A stretch of DNA of 64,000 nt, taken from positions 186,001 through 250,000 of the forward strand of contig JAHDVF020000992.1 of assembly GCA_022606425.2 (NCBI GenBank). Reading direction: 5' to 3'. Position numbers and translations under genes: made by a program. The first letter of the stretch is position 1; every line of letters begins with the position of its first letter. Shown one piece after another: positions 50,516 through 62,449 of this stretch. The stretch comes from Lepidostoma basale. Taxonomy: Eukaryota; Arthropoda; Insecta; Trichoptera; Lepidostomatidae. The notes beneath the pieces are model-generated. The model was not told where the DNA came from, ran no database searches, and worked only from the letters and a program-made list of their open reading frames with translations.

Positions 50516-50940
50516 CTAACTAACTAACTAACCATCACGCCGTCTCCCCGAAGGGGTAGGCAGAAAGAATGAACTGCCACACTTTTCTTTCCTGGCATAT
50601 TTCTCTCGCTTCCTCAACATTCATACGTGGTGTCATGCACGCGCGTCGATTTCTCTGACTCCTCACATGGCCGACATTCAATATTTGATTTATTTGGTCG
50701 TGCCACATTTTCCTCGGTCTTCCTCTATTTCTGGTTCCATTTACATCATTAACATATAATTTTTTTACCATTCTTTCTTCATTCATTCTTTCCATATGTC
50801 CAAACCATCTTAATGATCCTTTCATTATTTTGTTCATGACACCATCATTCGCACCGCATTCACTTCTTATAGTTTCATTCGACACTCTATCACACACAGA
50901 GTATCAACACATTCGTCTAAGAGATCTCATTTCTACTATG
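50516..50940 (-). pseudogene. RTE-A LINE fragment, well preserved
   Basis: A minus-strand frame of 120 codons (50535-50897): RSECGANDGVMNKIMKGSLR, WFGHMERMNEERMVKKLYVN, GTRNRGRPRKMWHDQINQIL, RSQRNRRACMTPRMNVEEAR, EICQERKVWQ, ending SAYPFGETA. The tail is (GTTA)n. Upstream, VEMRSLRRMC is damaged. Confidence 0.9.
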
Positions 50941-51039
50941 TAAAATTATCAAAATTATATTTCAATGTAACCACAAAATTCATAATAAATTAACTTCCAA
51001 ATTCATAATAATAATACGCTATACAATAACCTCTTAAAA

Positions 51040-51205
51040 GGGAAGTGCAGGGCGACCGCAACTACGGTGGAAAGATGATCTGAACAGACACGTCGGAATA
51101 ACCTGGATGCAGTCTGCACAGGACAGAATGACATTGAAGCGAATAGAGGAGGCCTTTGTCCAGGAGTGGATGGGAATAGGTTGAGGAAGGAAAAGAAGAA
51201 GAATA
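51040..51205 (+). pseudogene. RTE-G LINE 3' end
   Basis: Reads SAGRPQLRWKDDLNRHVGIT, WMQSAQDRMTLKRIEEAFVQ, EWMGIG and a stop, then GGAAGGAAAAGAAGAAGAAT tail. Same end as 55289-55660 on the other strand. Confidence 0.8.
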
Positions 51206-51963
51206 CAATAATATTGATAAAAATGTTTATGTTTATTAATTCTTTCGAAAAAGTCGCGATATTTTTACCGAAATGTTTGACATTTGACAGCCGTCAGATC
51301 GATGGACCCAGAGTTATAAACTTAACATTACGGCTTGATAAAAAGTGATTGGAGACGGCATTGATATAAATACATCAAAATAAATAAGTTTGAATTTATC
51401 CATGGTGATGCCGGAGTAATATACTAAAAGTACCTACCCAGTCATCAATATTGTTTGTCTATGTAAATTCAAAAATCCTGCGACATGTTCCATTAAACTT
51501 GTTTTTTGAACTAATTTATTATAGTCGGTATTAAAGAAGTTGTCGAAAGAGCCGCGCGAACCTAATTAAAGATTTATGTTTTTACGTTTGTTAAGATGTA
51601 GATTTTTTTTCAAAGTACATTTCTCTTTAATTAAATAGGTTCATTAATTACAATACATTCTGATTTGGTGGCGAGCTACCGGATTTCTCACCCGGCCAGC
51701 CCGACGTGTGATTAAATAGGAATTAATTCATAGTTTAAGCTGTGCGAATGTTAACACATCAAAGCATTTTTCATACATTTAATAAGCTTTAATTTTTCAT
51801 AGATAAAAATATAGTCATAGACAAATACCTGGACTCTGAAAGCGCACACCATGAACCGGTTAGCACTCAAAATGTGGCTTCACAATTGCTTCGTTTACCG
51901 TTGACAAATTTGGCCAACAATTCAATTTTTATTTATTGATTTCAAAATACATTATCATCATGT
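51206..51963. other. Unassigned DNA
   Basis: No features seen. A GC-richer patch around 51665-51705 is too short to interpret. Confidence 0.4.
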
Positions 51964-53035
51964 ACAAGATCATAGAGGAGGTCGCATCTTCACCATCTTC
52001 ATAAATGATATTGCAAAGGTGATAAACTTCTCGCGATTTCTTTTATTTGCCGATGATCTGAAATTATTCCTAGAAATTAACAATCCTGACGACTGTCTTC
52101 GCCTGCAGTCGGACATTGATAATATTGTTAACTGGAGTCACAGTAATCACAGTAAGTAAGTCTCTAAGTGCGCTATGCTATCGTTTACTAGATTGCATTG
52201 AGAACTGTGTATCATAGATACACAATGAACAACCAGAAACTAACACACGTATCTACGATGTAGGATCTCGGGATCATTTATGAGAGTAGGCTGACTTTTC
52301 GTGCACATATCGATAGGATTTGTGACATTGCACTGAGGATATTGGGCTTCATCATTCGGACCGGAAGAGTTTTCGGAAATCCCAATGTGCTTAGAGTACT
52401 ATACAACGCGTTGGTTCGGAGCAGACTCGAAAGTGGTTCTGTGATATGAAGTCCTCACGAGGCGAGATATTCCGTTATGCTGGAGAGAGTTCAGAAAAAA
52501 TTTCTGAGGTATCTCTACATGAGGGAGTTTGGTAGTTATCCGTGGCTCTATCCCACGGCATTTTTTTTAGGAATGCTCGGTACCAATTCTTTACAGCTTC
52601 GAAGAGATGGGCATCTCATAATCCATTTCTTTAAATTAATCAGGGGATATTTCGACAACTCGGCTGTGCTAGAAGGTGTTGGTCTTTTTGTCCCTGATAG
52701 ATTTCTCCGACAGTGACAGCACAGATTGTTTTACCAATCGACCACCAGAACCAATCTGCCTCTGGTGACATTTTTGGGAAGAGCAATTAGTCAGCTGAAC
52801 GCGGTCTCCTCAGAGATCGACGTCTTTTATATTAGTGAAGGTACGTCCAGGGGACAAATACTCTTGACTTTAGAAAGTATCTTGTCTTCCTAATGTCGAA
52901 CCATCTCTAATGCGTTCCTGGTACTTTGTTGTATTTTTATAATATTTTACCTGTACTTAATATATGCCTTAAACATTTTTCTGGTTGTAATGTCTTTTGA
53001 GTTAATAAACTGATTTGATTTGATTTGATCTCTTA
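51964..53035 (+). pseudogene. Jockey-like LINE RT to 3' end, decayed
   Basis: FSRFLLFADDLKLFLEINNP (RT motif C box FADD), LQSDIDNIVNWS, LGIIYESRLTFRAHIDRICD (LGxxYxxxLTFxxHI), MLERVQKKFLRYLYMREFGS, LIRGYFDNSAVLEGVGLFVP, then after a frameshift RTNLPLVTFLGRAISQLNAV and SSEIDVF. The 3' end has a TGATTTGATTTGATTTGAT tail at 53009-53030. Several stops and frameshifts are present. Confidence 0.8.
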
Positions 53036-53710
53036 GCCTTGGATATAGGATGGGAGAAAATCTCATCAATATAGTATGCTTTGCTGACGATACAACAATA
53101 CTGATAGAAAGTGAAGACGATCTACAAAGAATGTTTTATAGGTTCCATCTTGCGTCTGAGAAGTATCATATGATGATATCCGTCGCCAAAACAAAATGTC
53201 TAACAATATCCTGACAGCCTCTCAGATGTAAACTGGTTGTAAACCCATTGAAAATGTCATAAAGTTCAGATATCTGGGTGTGGAGATATCTAGATGCAGC
53301 AATCTATACAATGAAGTTAAAAAACAGACTGATAAAGCTGCAGTTATCTCCGGATACCTAAGAGACACTGTCTGGGACAGTAAGCATATGCTAATGGAAA
53401 GCAAAGTTAGAATTTTCTAAAACATGCATCAGGCCCATAATGACTTACGGAATCGAAGCAAGATCAGACACTGTCAGAACCAAACATCTCTTAGAGACAT
53501 TGCGACCTATTGTGGGGAGAACCCTTAGAGATAGGATACCCAATGTAGAAATTCGCAAATCATGCAAGATTGAAGACATAGTGAGATGGAGTAGGCAGAA
53601 AAAAAGATTCTGGAGGGACCACATCGAGAGAATAGATCCAGCAAGAATTCCTAAGATCGTGATGCACGAGACTTCAGAGTGCTGTCGACCACCAAAGAGA
53701 TTTAAAGTGC
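53036..53710 (+). pseudogene. RTE-B LINE, post-motif-C region
   Basis: INIVCFADDTTILIESEDDL (motif C FADD), AKTKCLTIS, IKFRYLGVEISRCSNLYNEV, DKAAVISGYLRDTVWDSKHM, then MTYGIEARSDTVRTKHLLET, LRPIVGRTLRDRIPNVEIRK, FWRDHIERIDPARIPKIVMH. It begins right at the Jockey tail. Frame broken near 53215 and 53420. The final GRPPKRWxDSW block is lost. Confidence 0.8.
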
Positions 53711-53809
53711 CAATTCTTATGTTTCATTTAATTTATTTTAATAAAAATTACAAACATTACAGACATATTTCCAGATCGTTTGCAATTACATTATGAGAAT
53801 TCAAAAGGG

Positions 53810-54165
53810 AAGCATAAAAAAAATAAGCTTAAGAATTAGAAAGAATCATAACATTGATATTGCATCCCTGAGGCAACTCACGCTATCACGAAATATGTCG
53901 ACCTCCGAGGCGACCCGATTAAGCAATAAGATTGCCCTATCCACAGGCATAACCATCTACATCACTCAGGATATTCGAGTTTTGTATACAGCCGCCAATC
54001 AGCTGAAAGAAGTGAACTCCCAAGTGAATATTCCTCCTTCTCTCCAATGATTGGTAGCTTAGAATACCTAGCAAGAATTCAGTCGGAAAGAGCCACAGGT
54101 AATAACCGCGCTCCCTGAGGTAAAGAAAGCGCAGAATTTTTTTCTGCACTCGCTCCACCATCAGA
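53810..54165 (-). pseudogene. Jockey-like LINE C-terminal fragment
   Basis: Minus strand: MVERVQKKILRFLYLRERGY, LGILSYQSLERRRNIHLGVH, FFQLIGGCIQNSNILSDVD, then, shifted, RAILLLNRVASEVDIFRDSV. Same family and segment as 52470-52850. The plus-strand open frame over the same DNA is its shadow. Confidence 0.75.
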
Positions 54166-54204
54166 TAATATCGGATCCTTCTGTAGCAAGCTTAGAGGTT
54201 GCTA

Positions 54205-54645
54205 CAGAAGGATGAAATGATGAATAATACCTTTGAAATAAGATCACTGAGAAGAATGTGAGAGAAAAATATACATATATTAGAATATCGAACGACGAGA
54301 TAAAAAATAAATGAGAGGCAGATCGATGATTGTAAAAATAAAAAAAGGATCCCTGAGATTGTTTGGACATGTGGAATGAATGGATGAGAGATGAAGAGTG
54401 AAAATATTGTATACATGCAGTTTGAGTGGAAAGAGAGCCGTGGAAGACAAAGGAAAAAATGGTATGACAAAATTAATCAAATGCTGAAAGGCGGGTATAT
54501 TCGATGTCAGAAGAATCGGCGAGTGTGCGTGTTACGATTTATTAATGTAGAGGACACTCGAGTGGTGTGTCAGTACAGAACAGTTTGACGTTCCATCCTC
54601 TCTGACTACTCCGCTGGAGAAATGGTGTTTAGTTTAATTAATTCG
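54205..54645 (+). pseudogene. RTE-A LINE fragment
   Basis: Frame-shifted but ordered: EIRSLRRM, RNDEIKNK, KKGSLRLFGHVE, ESRGRQRKKWYDKINQMLKG, RRVCVLRFINVEDTRVVCQY and a TTAATTAATT tail. Confidence 0.8.
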
Positions 54646-54837
54646 AATTTCATATTTGAAAAACTGTCTAGCGATATGTATGACAGAGCACCAGTATCTT
54701 ATGTCAAAATATCTAAAATGTCAGTCAGTTTAAGTTTCGCAGTATAACCGACTGAAAGTCTTAATACCAGATATATCTAACGTTATAATCACTTAAAAGA
54801 ATGCGTGAAAAAAATTATGATAATACACACAATAAAA

Positions 54838-54975
54838 GTCAGAAAAATCGGTGAGCGTGCGTGTTACGATTTATTAATGTAGAGGAAACTCAAGAGTATG
54901 TCAAGACAGAAGAGTATGCGGTCCATTCAATCTGCCTATTTCGAGAAACGACGTGATGGTTAGTTAGTTTTTTTA
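54838..54975 (+). pseudogene. RTE-A LINE 3' scrap
   Basis: SACVLRFINVEETQEYVKTE and GAAACGACGTGATGGTTAGTTAG. Close to the 3' part of the copy just upstream. Confidence 0.75.
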
Positions 54976-55288
54976 TATTCTTTTATTTCAAGCCAACATT
55001 CGAAAGAATCATGTTGTGGGGTCTTCATGAAGTGTTTAAGATATAATTTATTCATATAAATTAATGCTCAGCCTCTCTCTTAGTACTACTTTTTATCTAT
55101 TGCAAAATAGTTTCTATCGCAGAACTACTGGAACCTCCTATAGACGTATTATTTATCAATAAAGAGTGCGAACTCTTAGAATGTAAAGCTCCACCAAAGC
55201 AAGTCTGCGGCTGTCAAAAGTAATTTCATTTATTTACGCAATTAAATTAAAAATTAAAAATATTTTAAAAATGTATACTTCTTCTTCC

Positions 55289-55660
55289 TCAGCCTATTAC
55301 CGTCCACTCCTGGACAAAGGCCTCCTTCATTTGTTTCCATGTCATTCTGTTCCGTGCAGACCGCATCCAGGTTATTTCGACGTGTCTGTTTAGATCATCC
55401 TTCCACCGTAGTTGCGGTCGCCCTGCACTTCTCTTCACCGTCCACGGCCTCCAAGTCAGCAGTCTTCTTGTCCACTTTTCATCTGAGCTTCTGGCTACGT
55501 AACCTGCCCATTGCCATTTTAGAGTCGCCACCCGGTGGATGATGTCAGTGACCTTTGTTTTTTCTCTCACCGTATCGTTTCTGACTCTGTCTCTTAGGCT
55601 TATTCCTAACATGGCTCTTTCCATGGCTCTTTGGGTCACTCGAAGTTTCTCGGCATAATG
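55289..55660 (-). pseudogene. RTE-G LINE C-terminal ORF end, intact frame
   Basis: A minus-strand frame of 116 codons: RAMERAMLGISLRDRVRNDT, TKVTDIIHRVATLKWQWAGY, VARSSDEKWTRRLLTWRP, SAGRPQLRWKDDLNRHVEIT and WKQMKEAFVQEWTVIG, then a stop and a GAGGAAGAAGAAG tail. The frame continues upstream (EKLRVTQ) to about 55660. LKWQWAGHVAR and GRPxxRWxDD are standard for the C-terminal part of RTE-type proteins. 5'-truncated. Confidence 0.85.
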
Positions 55661-55674
55661 TATACTATATTTTG

Positions 55675-56230
55675 TTAAAATCCACTAATATGTGTGTCTT
55701 CGACCGGTTTAACCGATTTTAGACCCGGTAATAATTTTTTTTATATTTTCATTATTTAAAATGAACTTCTGCAATGAAATTTCAAATAACAGTTTTTTTT
55801 CATTACTTTATAATTGATATCTGAAATTAGTAAAGTTTCCCTAATGTTAGTTTATGTAATTAATACAAATGATAACGTCTGTTTTCTAGAAATTTTATTC
55901 TATCATATAGTAATAACTCTGAGACTACCAAAAGTAAATTCATTATTTTACATAATGAAAAAATAATTACGTTTAGTTTAAATCCACTCATGTTTGTGTC
56001 ATCGACCGGTTTAACCAATTTGAAACCAGGTAATCTTTTTTTTTTTTCATTATTTACAAGAAACTTCTATCGTGAAATTTCAGATACCTTTTTTTTTCAT
56101 TACTTTACAATTGATATCTGAAATTTGTAAAGTTCCCAAAATTTCTGATGTTAGGATATATAATTAATACAAAGATAACGTCTGTTTTCTAGAAGTTTTA
56201 TTTTTTCATATAGTAATAACTTGTTTCACC
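55675..56230. repeat. Direct duplication, about 300-bp period
   Basis: 55675-55920 and 55979-56228 share ATCCACTAATATGTGTGTCT / ATCCACTCATGTTTGTGTCA, CGACCGGTTTAACC, ATTGATATCTGAAATT and AACGTCTGTTTTCTAGAA. The first boxes look like a decayed G-type foldback core; the end CTTGTTTCACC resembles a J-type core. Confidence 0.75.
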
Positions 56231-56379
56231 TTGATAGGGCATTTTCAAATGTTACGTGTATATTTGATAATGCCTTAGCAAAGTAAAATATAGCATTCTC
56301 GTTAAAATATATAGAAATTAGATTAATTAATTTGATTAACAAAATCGCTGCTTACATCATTAAAGCGCGAGCAAAATCG

Positions 56380-56575
56380 ATATAAATGATATAGCTATCA
56401 TATTGATCAATAATATAGCTATCATATAGCTATCGCCATTTTATTGTCACATGAATTCTACACCAGACTAAAGCCAGTGTAAAAATCACCCTACCATCGC
56501 CGAGAATCGAACTCGTAACCTTCGGTGTAGCAGTCATAGCACTTCCCACTTGACCACGAAGGTCGTCAATATAAT
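56380..56575 (-). mobile_element. tRNA-derived SINE
   Basis: Minus strand: A box GTGGTCAAGTGGGAAGTGC, B box GAGTTCGATTCTC, body GTGTAGAATTCATGTGACAA. A small tandem (ATATAGCTATCATAT) in the 3' part. Confidence 0.8.
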
Positions 56576-58489
56576 CAAGCGAGGTATAATTTATCTGTAA
56601 TAAAACATTTGGGTGGTGGTCTAGGGAATAGAGCTCTAGGGGATAGCTGCCGATCCAGGGGACTTGGGGACTACGATTCCTTCTTCATGATAATGACCTG
56701 TTTTCTGCTTATTTTGAAGATTGTAGAATAAATTTCAATATTATTGATTTAAATCCTTGGTGTCGGTATTTTTTTAACGGTATTTTTAAAACAATAAATC
56801 TTCATTTTATCAAGATTCTTGTTACTAAGCCACGTAAATCGCATGACTTCAAAGGTCGTCACCTGAGAGTAAGAAGGTTCCAACTGTCATAAGTAAAAAG
56901 CTGAGAAAAATTAAGTTAAAGTTTTGTTGGTTTCGGCTGTCTATCTTGGAATAAAGGGGTTTCATCTGAAGCAGATGAAACTCTTTACCCCAGAAGCGTG
57001 TAAATTTTCTCTGGCGACAGTTGGAATAATAAAGTTGTAAGTGTAAATGAATCCTTCTTCAGTGAATCGTGTGTTTTGAATGATCAGGTGGAACTTGATT
57101 TTTTTGTAACTTCAAAATGACGATACTATTACATGGTTTTTTTTAATTGTACGTGTAGATAAGGTTAATAAGAACCCTTTAAACGAAAAAAAAGGAAAAT
57201 GTGAAATTTTGTTAGTTGGAACCCTCTTACTCTCAGGGGACGAGGTGCAGATTTGACTTGGTTTAACTCTACCTAGGTATATATTATACATTCTAACATA
57301 TGGATGCATTTCACATTATATCATTTAATCAATTTAATACATCTGCTATGCTTATGTTATCAATTAAATATGTACATCCGGCGATCTATCCTCTGCGGCA
57401 ACGTATCCAGCAACACACCGCTTCCCCACCCCGTGGTCGAGCGCAGACCTCGCGGCCACATTCCCCGGTTCGATATCTGAGGTAGTTACGATCAAACACC
57501 TGTCAAATCGGTCGTGTCAAAGTTGGTGAGAGTTGCGCGTGCGCCGTGCGGGCCAATCAAAAACGGGTATTCGATAAAACGTCAAAAATGTTCCATTTTT
57601 GAAATCGCGAAATTTAAAAACATTTTTTAAGTTGCAGTTTAATAATAAAATAAATACGTTCAATAACTTTTATTTTTAAATCAACAATAGTAAAAGTGAA
57701 ATCACATGTAAAATCTTGATTTAATAATATTGAAAAGTTTTTTTTTTTAAATAATATTGTGAAGTTGAGCAAATAACCAAATTTTAATATCATACTGTTT
57801 TAATGAAACAAACATATATATTAGGTTTCTTATGCATTTATTTTCATTAATTTAATCACAAATTTTTCGACTTTTCCAAACGTGGGAAAAATAGCGTTTT
57901 CATGTCATAGTGTAATTCCACAGTATTAACGCATTAAGTTTACCAATATTTTAGATTTAATTTTATAGCTAACATTATTTTTACCCAATGTCAAAATCAA
58001 AGTACTCTAATTTAAATTAACTATGAGTTTTTTTCAATGTTTCTATATAATATGCATAGTTTGTTATTTGTTATATGTAAGTACACTTTTCTACTCACTA
58101 ACCTCAATGCGATTTTATATCTAATTATAAATATAAACACAAACATCGCATAAAAAATAGCAACGTGTGCGGTTGTAAGCTATTTTTCGATTTTACTTTG
58201 TGCTGATTTTGAAATGACCATATGCTTCGTAAGTGAAAATTTGTATTTAATGTATATACTAAAGAACATACAGTTTTGTTTATTTTATCTGCTGACATAT
58301 TTATACATACAATTTAATTAGGTTAAACAAATATAAAATATATGTGAATTAATTTATTAACGAATGCATATATTTCATACTATAAAAAACATTAATGTTA
58401 GTTATTGAAATTTCTCTGTTAAAACTCCGTTTTCTTGTGGTCGAATATTAATTTATCAAAAATAATTAGAAATTTTGATAAGCTTATTT
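56576..58489. other. Unassigned DNA with a GC-rich island
   Basis: 57370-57570 is GC-rich (CCCCACCCCGTGGTCGAGCG, TTGCGCGTGCGCCGTGCGGG) and could be a promoter or old exon. 57909-57936 has the foldback terminal box TGTAATTCCACAGTATTAAC. Otherwise nothing recognised. Confidence 0.4.
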
Positions 58490-58625
58490 GCGTTAAAACT
58501 GTGGAATCTTATAATGCCTATTTGTTTACAAATTTTATAACTGTTTTTTCCACTGTTGAGATTATCTTTCTTGACATGTTCCTTTGGTTTTATATATCTT
58601 CATCATCGAACGAACGTTATTTACT
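58490..58625 (-). mobile_element. I-type foldback half with terminal box
   Basis: Box GCGTTAAAACTGTGGAATC at 58490, arm TAACTGTTTTTTCCACTGTTG, then a minus-strand core CGATGATGAAGATATATAAA, CCAAAGGAACATGTC, decayed. Layout as 15298-15435. Confidence 0.6.
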
Positions 58626-58669
58626 ATAACGAACGAACGAATAGACAAAACAGTATTGTAATTAATTAA

Positions 58670-58870
58670 TACGAATTAAAACGTCAGCTTTCTAGAAGTT
58701 TAATTATATTTTTCGCCCTTCTAAGGTATTATCAAATGATGATTTGATAATGCCTTAGAATGGCGAAACATGTTATTCCCATAAAATATAATAAGACTTC
58801 TAGAAAACTGACGTTTTTATTCATATTAATTATTCAATATGGAGTTTTATATCATCATTGTTATTCATAA
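58670..58870. mobile_element. J-type foldback element (inverted pair)
   Basis: Palindrome centred at about 58740 (ATCAAATGATGATTTGAT). Arms AAACGTCAGCTTTCTAGAAG / CTTCTAGAAAACTGACGTTT. Right core TGATAAT, GCC-TTAGAAT-GGC, GAAACATGTT. The element ends are clear from the arms. Confidence 0.75.
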
Positions 58871-58919
58871 AAAAATCTTTATTAATGTCATATATCTAAT
58901 TTCATATGACTCGATTTAT

Positions 58920-59060
58920 CTGGTGAAAATGTCCGTTTTAAAGTTTTATCATATTTTTGGCGTGACATGTTTCACTGTGCTGGGACATTTGATAATACCT
59001 TAGCTTAGCGAAACATGTCAAACACTATTAAATATAATATTTATTTTAGATAAAGGACGT
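58920..59060. mobile_element. J-like foldback element, decayed
   Basis: GACATGTTTCACTGTGCTGG, ACATTTGATAATACCTTAGC, TTAGCGAAACATGTCAAACA; two inverted cores next to each other. Confidence 0.6.
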
Positions 59061-60037
59061 TTATATTAATATTAAATGGATAATATGCTGTCAATTTGTG
59101 CGAATAGCGAATAATCAAATTTTTATAATGAAAGAGAGATTTCAGAACACAAGTATGTATCATATAAACATGTTTATGAGTAAAATATTAAGGTTTTCTA
59201 TCATTTAATTAAATACGTGACATCAAATATTTAGTTTTTTTAAGCGTGAAAATGAGAAATAACAAAAGAAACTAGAAATAATATTTCAGCCTTTGAAATA
59301 TTCATTATTTTTTTTTTTAAATATTCATTATTATTTTAGGAAGCATTTTCTGTAACTTGAATTAAATTGATAAGTAATTCGACATTCGAACGTTACTAAA
59401 AATAGTTGACTTAGTTCTTCCTGTGTGACGGTAAAAAATATGGTTTACCAAAAACATATTTTTAACCATAAAAAAATCGTGTGTGTTTAGATATTAAAAT
59501 AAGCGTTTTTTGTGTTATGTCACTAGTTCTAGAGAAATTCGAAAAAATTATATTGATAAAAAAAACTTCCATTATTTTATGCTGTGACTGACTTTATACA
59601 ATGAGTTACCAGGGTAAAACACGAAAAGGAATCTTTTTAATTATCAAAATACAGTAGATCAAACAGTAAGCGTATTTAGTTATCTTTTTTTGTGGAAATT
59701 CAAACTTTTTGTGTAATAATATTTTTTATTTGCTTGTTATAAAATAACTAAGAAAAATAATACAGGACTCAATTTAAATTGAAACTTTGATATTCTCGTG
59801 TTTGTAAAAAAAATATCCAGTGTCACATATAGTATCCACATGTAATGTGTTGAAATGAAAAAAACATTACGTTTAATATAAGATCAATCAAAAACGCAAA
59901 TTTTCGACCCAAAATCTATAAAAATTAATTATTAAGTTTTATTAATGTTCACAAAATTACATTGAAAATTAAAATATATTTACTAGTAGTTAACTACGTA
60001 TAATATTAGTCTTTTGTTTTGGCAGAAACACTGTGAT
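59061..60037. other. Unassigned A/T-rich DNA
   Basis: No features seen, apart from the C-type end box TTTTGTTTTGGCAGAAACAC near 60012. Confidence 0.4.
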
Positions 60038-60382
60038 ATAACTAACTAACTAACCATCACGCTGTCTCCCCGAAGGGGTAGGCAGAAAGAATGGACTGCC
60101 ACACTCTTCTTTCCTGACACATTTCTCCCGCTTCCTCAACATTCATATATCGTGTCATGCACGCGCGTCGATTTCTCTGACTCCTCACATGGCCGACATT
60201 CAATATTTGGTTTATTTGATCGTGCCACGTTTTCCTCCGTCTTCCTCTATTCCTGGTTCCATTTACATCATTAACATATAATTTTTCACCATTCTTTTTT
60301 CATTCATTCTTTCCATATGTCCAAACCATCTTAATGATTCTTTCATTATTTTGTTCATGACACCATCATTCGCACCGCCAGT
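60038..60382 (-). pseudogene. RTE-A LINE fragment
   Basis: Minus strand: GGANDGVMNKIMKESLRWFG, HMERMNEKRMVKNYMLMM (shifted), RNRGRRRKTWHDQINQILNV, RACMTRYMNVEEAGEMCQE and the (GTTA)n tail. Truncated at SECGAND. Confidence 0.85.
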
Positions 60383-61232
60383 ATGATATTGAATTGTATA
60401 TTTTAACAGTTAATATATAATATTTATAAAAAAAATTATTATTGCTTCATTTATATGAATTTTATATGATGATATTCTGGGGAAGGCAACGGGAAACCAC
60501 TACAGTAGCACTTCCCAGAAAAGTATTGCCAACGTCGGGGGTCCTGACACGGCGCTATAAAGATGAAGATATGAATATTTCTCATACATTAAACCAATAT
60601 TTATTTATTAGATGGCAAAAGGTAAACTACCATTAGGTTTGTTGGCTATCAAAACATGTTTGAACATTTTTGTTTTATTTGTATTTTAAAAATACACATT
60701 TAAAACTGGAATTCTATATTTGTATAATATCATAGATACTTAGATTTTTTTTCACAAAGTTATTTTCTATGAAGTTCTACGTAAAATTGACAAACGTTTC
60801 AAGATTTGAGATCATACGTACATCGTCATTTCAACCATTATATTTAGTTATTTTACGCCATTTAAGAGAATTTGATCCGTGTTTTAGAAGTTCCAAATTA
60901 CGTTTCCATGCATAAGTATTGTATTGTTTAATTTTTTTAATCGTTTCTTGCCTTTTGTTTTGTAAGAATTGTATTTCATTAAAGGCTAAATTCTTTTTCA
61001 TTATTAATTGATTATATAATGCTTCGGTCGGGTTTAATAGGATTATCTTTATAACGTAGGATGTGGGATATATATATTTTTAATGTTTGAATCTTGTGAC
61101 CCTAATAAGACATAGCCTGTGAAATCGTAATAAACAATTTACAGATTTTATATACATAAATACAAATTCCAAAATATTATTTTTAATATAGTTTTAGACC
61201 AATACCTGGGTAATCATGAATTTGTAAATTTA
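60383..61232. other. Unassigned DNA
   Basis: 60475-60560 contains TGGGGAAGGCAACGGGAAACC, a motif I associate with transposon-derived sequence in arthropod genomes, but I cannot name the element. The rest is A/T-rich. Confidence 0.35.
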
Positions 61233-61720
61233 ACTAACTAACTAACTAACCATCACGCCGTCTCCCCGAAGGGGTAGGCAGAAAGAATGGACTGCCACAC
61301 TTTTCTTTCCTGACATATTTCTCTCGATTTCTCAACATTCATACATCGTGTCATGCACGCGCGTCGATTTCTCTGACTCCTCACATGGCCGACATTCAAT
61401 ATTTGATTTATTTGATCGTGCCACGTTTTCCTCGGTCTTCCTCTATTTCTGGTTCCATTTACATCATTAACATGTAATTTTTTTACCATTCTTTCTTCAT
61501 TCATTCATTCAATATGTCCAAACCATCATAATGATCCTTTCATTATTTTGTTCATGACACCATCATTCGCACCGCATTCACTTCTTATATTTTCATTCGG
61601 CACTCTATCATACACAGAGTATCCACACATTCTTCTAAGAGATCTCATTTCAACTGCATTTATTCTACTTTCATCCTTCTTTTGCCAGTTCCATGCTTCG
61701 CTTTCATACATAGGTACATG
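61233..61720 (-). pseudogene. RTE-A LINE fragment, well preserved
   Basis: YESEAWNWQKKDESRINAVE, MRSLRRMCGYSVYDRVPNEN, IRSECGANDGVMNKIMKGSL, two stops, MNEERMVKKLHVNDVNGTRN, RGRPRKTWHDQINQILNVGH, VRSQRNRRACMTRCMNVEKS, REICQERKVWQSILSAYPFG, ETA and the (GTTA)n tail. 5'-truncated at YGSEAW. Confidence 0.92.
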
Positions 61721-61802
61721 TAAATTTATATAATAATAATAAATTATTTTATGCAATAATAGCTGCTTAATAATATTTTACGGTAGATTATTGAATCAAA
61801 AA

Positions 61803-61955
61803 TGTCAGAAAATAACTCAACTATAATAATTAGAATATGAGAATGTAAAAAAGCATATGTTTAGAAAAACGAAATTGCTCTCCCAATATCACGTAATTTC
61901 CAATACTCCCGCGTATTATTAAAAAATTGTTACAATGGATAATATTTAAATATTA
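61803..61955 (-). repeat. R5 repeat, copy 1
   Basis: TGTCAGAAAATAACT, GAATATGAGAATGTAAAAAA, AACGAAATTGCTCTCCCAAT, ATCACGTAATTTCC, TTGTTACAATGGATAA. It is the inverse of 62882-63038. Confidence 0.75.
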
Positions 61956-61976
61956 AATGATACTTACTATTTACCT

Positions 61977-62305
61977 TTCGAGATTCATCTATATTCATAC
62001 ATCGTAACATGCACGCTCGTCGATTGTTCCGACATCGAATGTGGCCACCTTTTAGTATTTATTTGATTAATTTGGCCTATTAGTATTTGATTAATTTGAT
62101 TACGCCATATTTTACTAGGATGTCTTCGGTTTCCTTTTTCATTCAAACTCATTTTATACACATTAAGAGGTTTTCGCATTTCTATTCGTTCCATATGTCC
62201 AAACCATCTATGGGATCCTTTTTAAATTATGTTTATGATGTTTTCATCTGCCTTATATTTGTTCCTTATTTTGTGGTGTGGTATTCTATCTTTATATAGA
62301 GTAGA
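61977..62305 (-). pseudogene. RTE-A LINE fragment
   Basis: Minus strand: RIPHHKIRNKYKADENI, IKKDPIDGLDIWNE (decayed), RKPLNVYKMSLNEKGNRRHP, SKIWRNQINQI with a short internal duplication (TTAGTATTTATTTGATTAAT / TTAGTATTTGATTAATTTG), and RRACMLRCMNID. The tail is lost and R5 lies next to it. Confidence 0.75.
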
Positions 62306-62339
62306 GACGTTCTATTTATTTTCAAACATATCATTCAAA

Positions 62340-62445
62340 TCAATTATTAATACAAATGAAAACGTCAGTTTCCTAGAAGTTTTATTATATTTTATGAGAA
62401 CGACATGTTTCGCTCTTCTAAGGCATTATCAAATTTTAAATAGAA
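62340..62445 (-). mobile_element. J-type foldback half
   Basis: AAAACGTCAGTTTCCTAGAA, CATGTTTCGCTCTTCTAAGG, CATTATCAAAT. The core is inverted relative to 58741. Confidence 0.65.
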
Positions 62446-62449
62446 ATAT

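Noticed and set aside
53793..54050. Plus-strand 85-codon frame
   Set aside because: Shadow of a minus-strand Jockey-like fragment.
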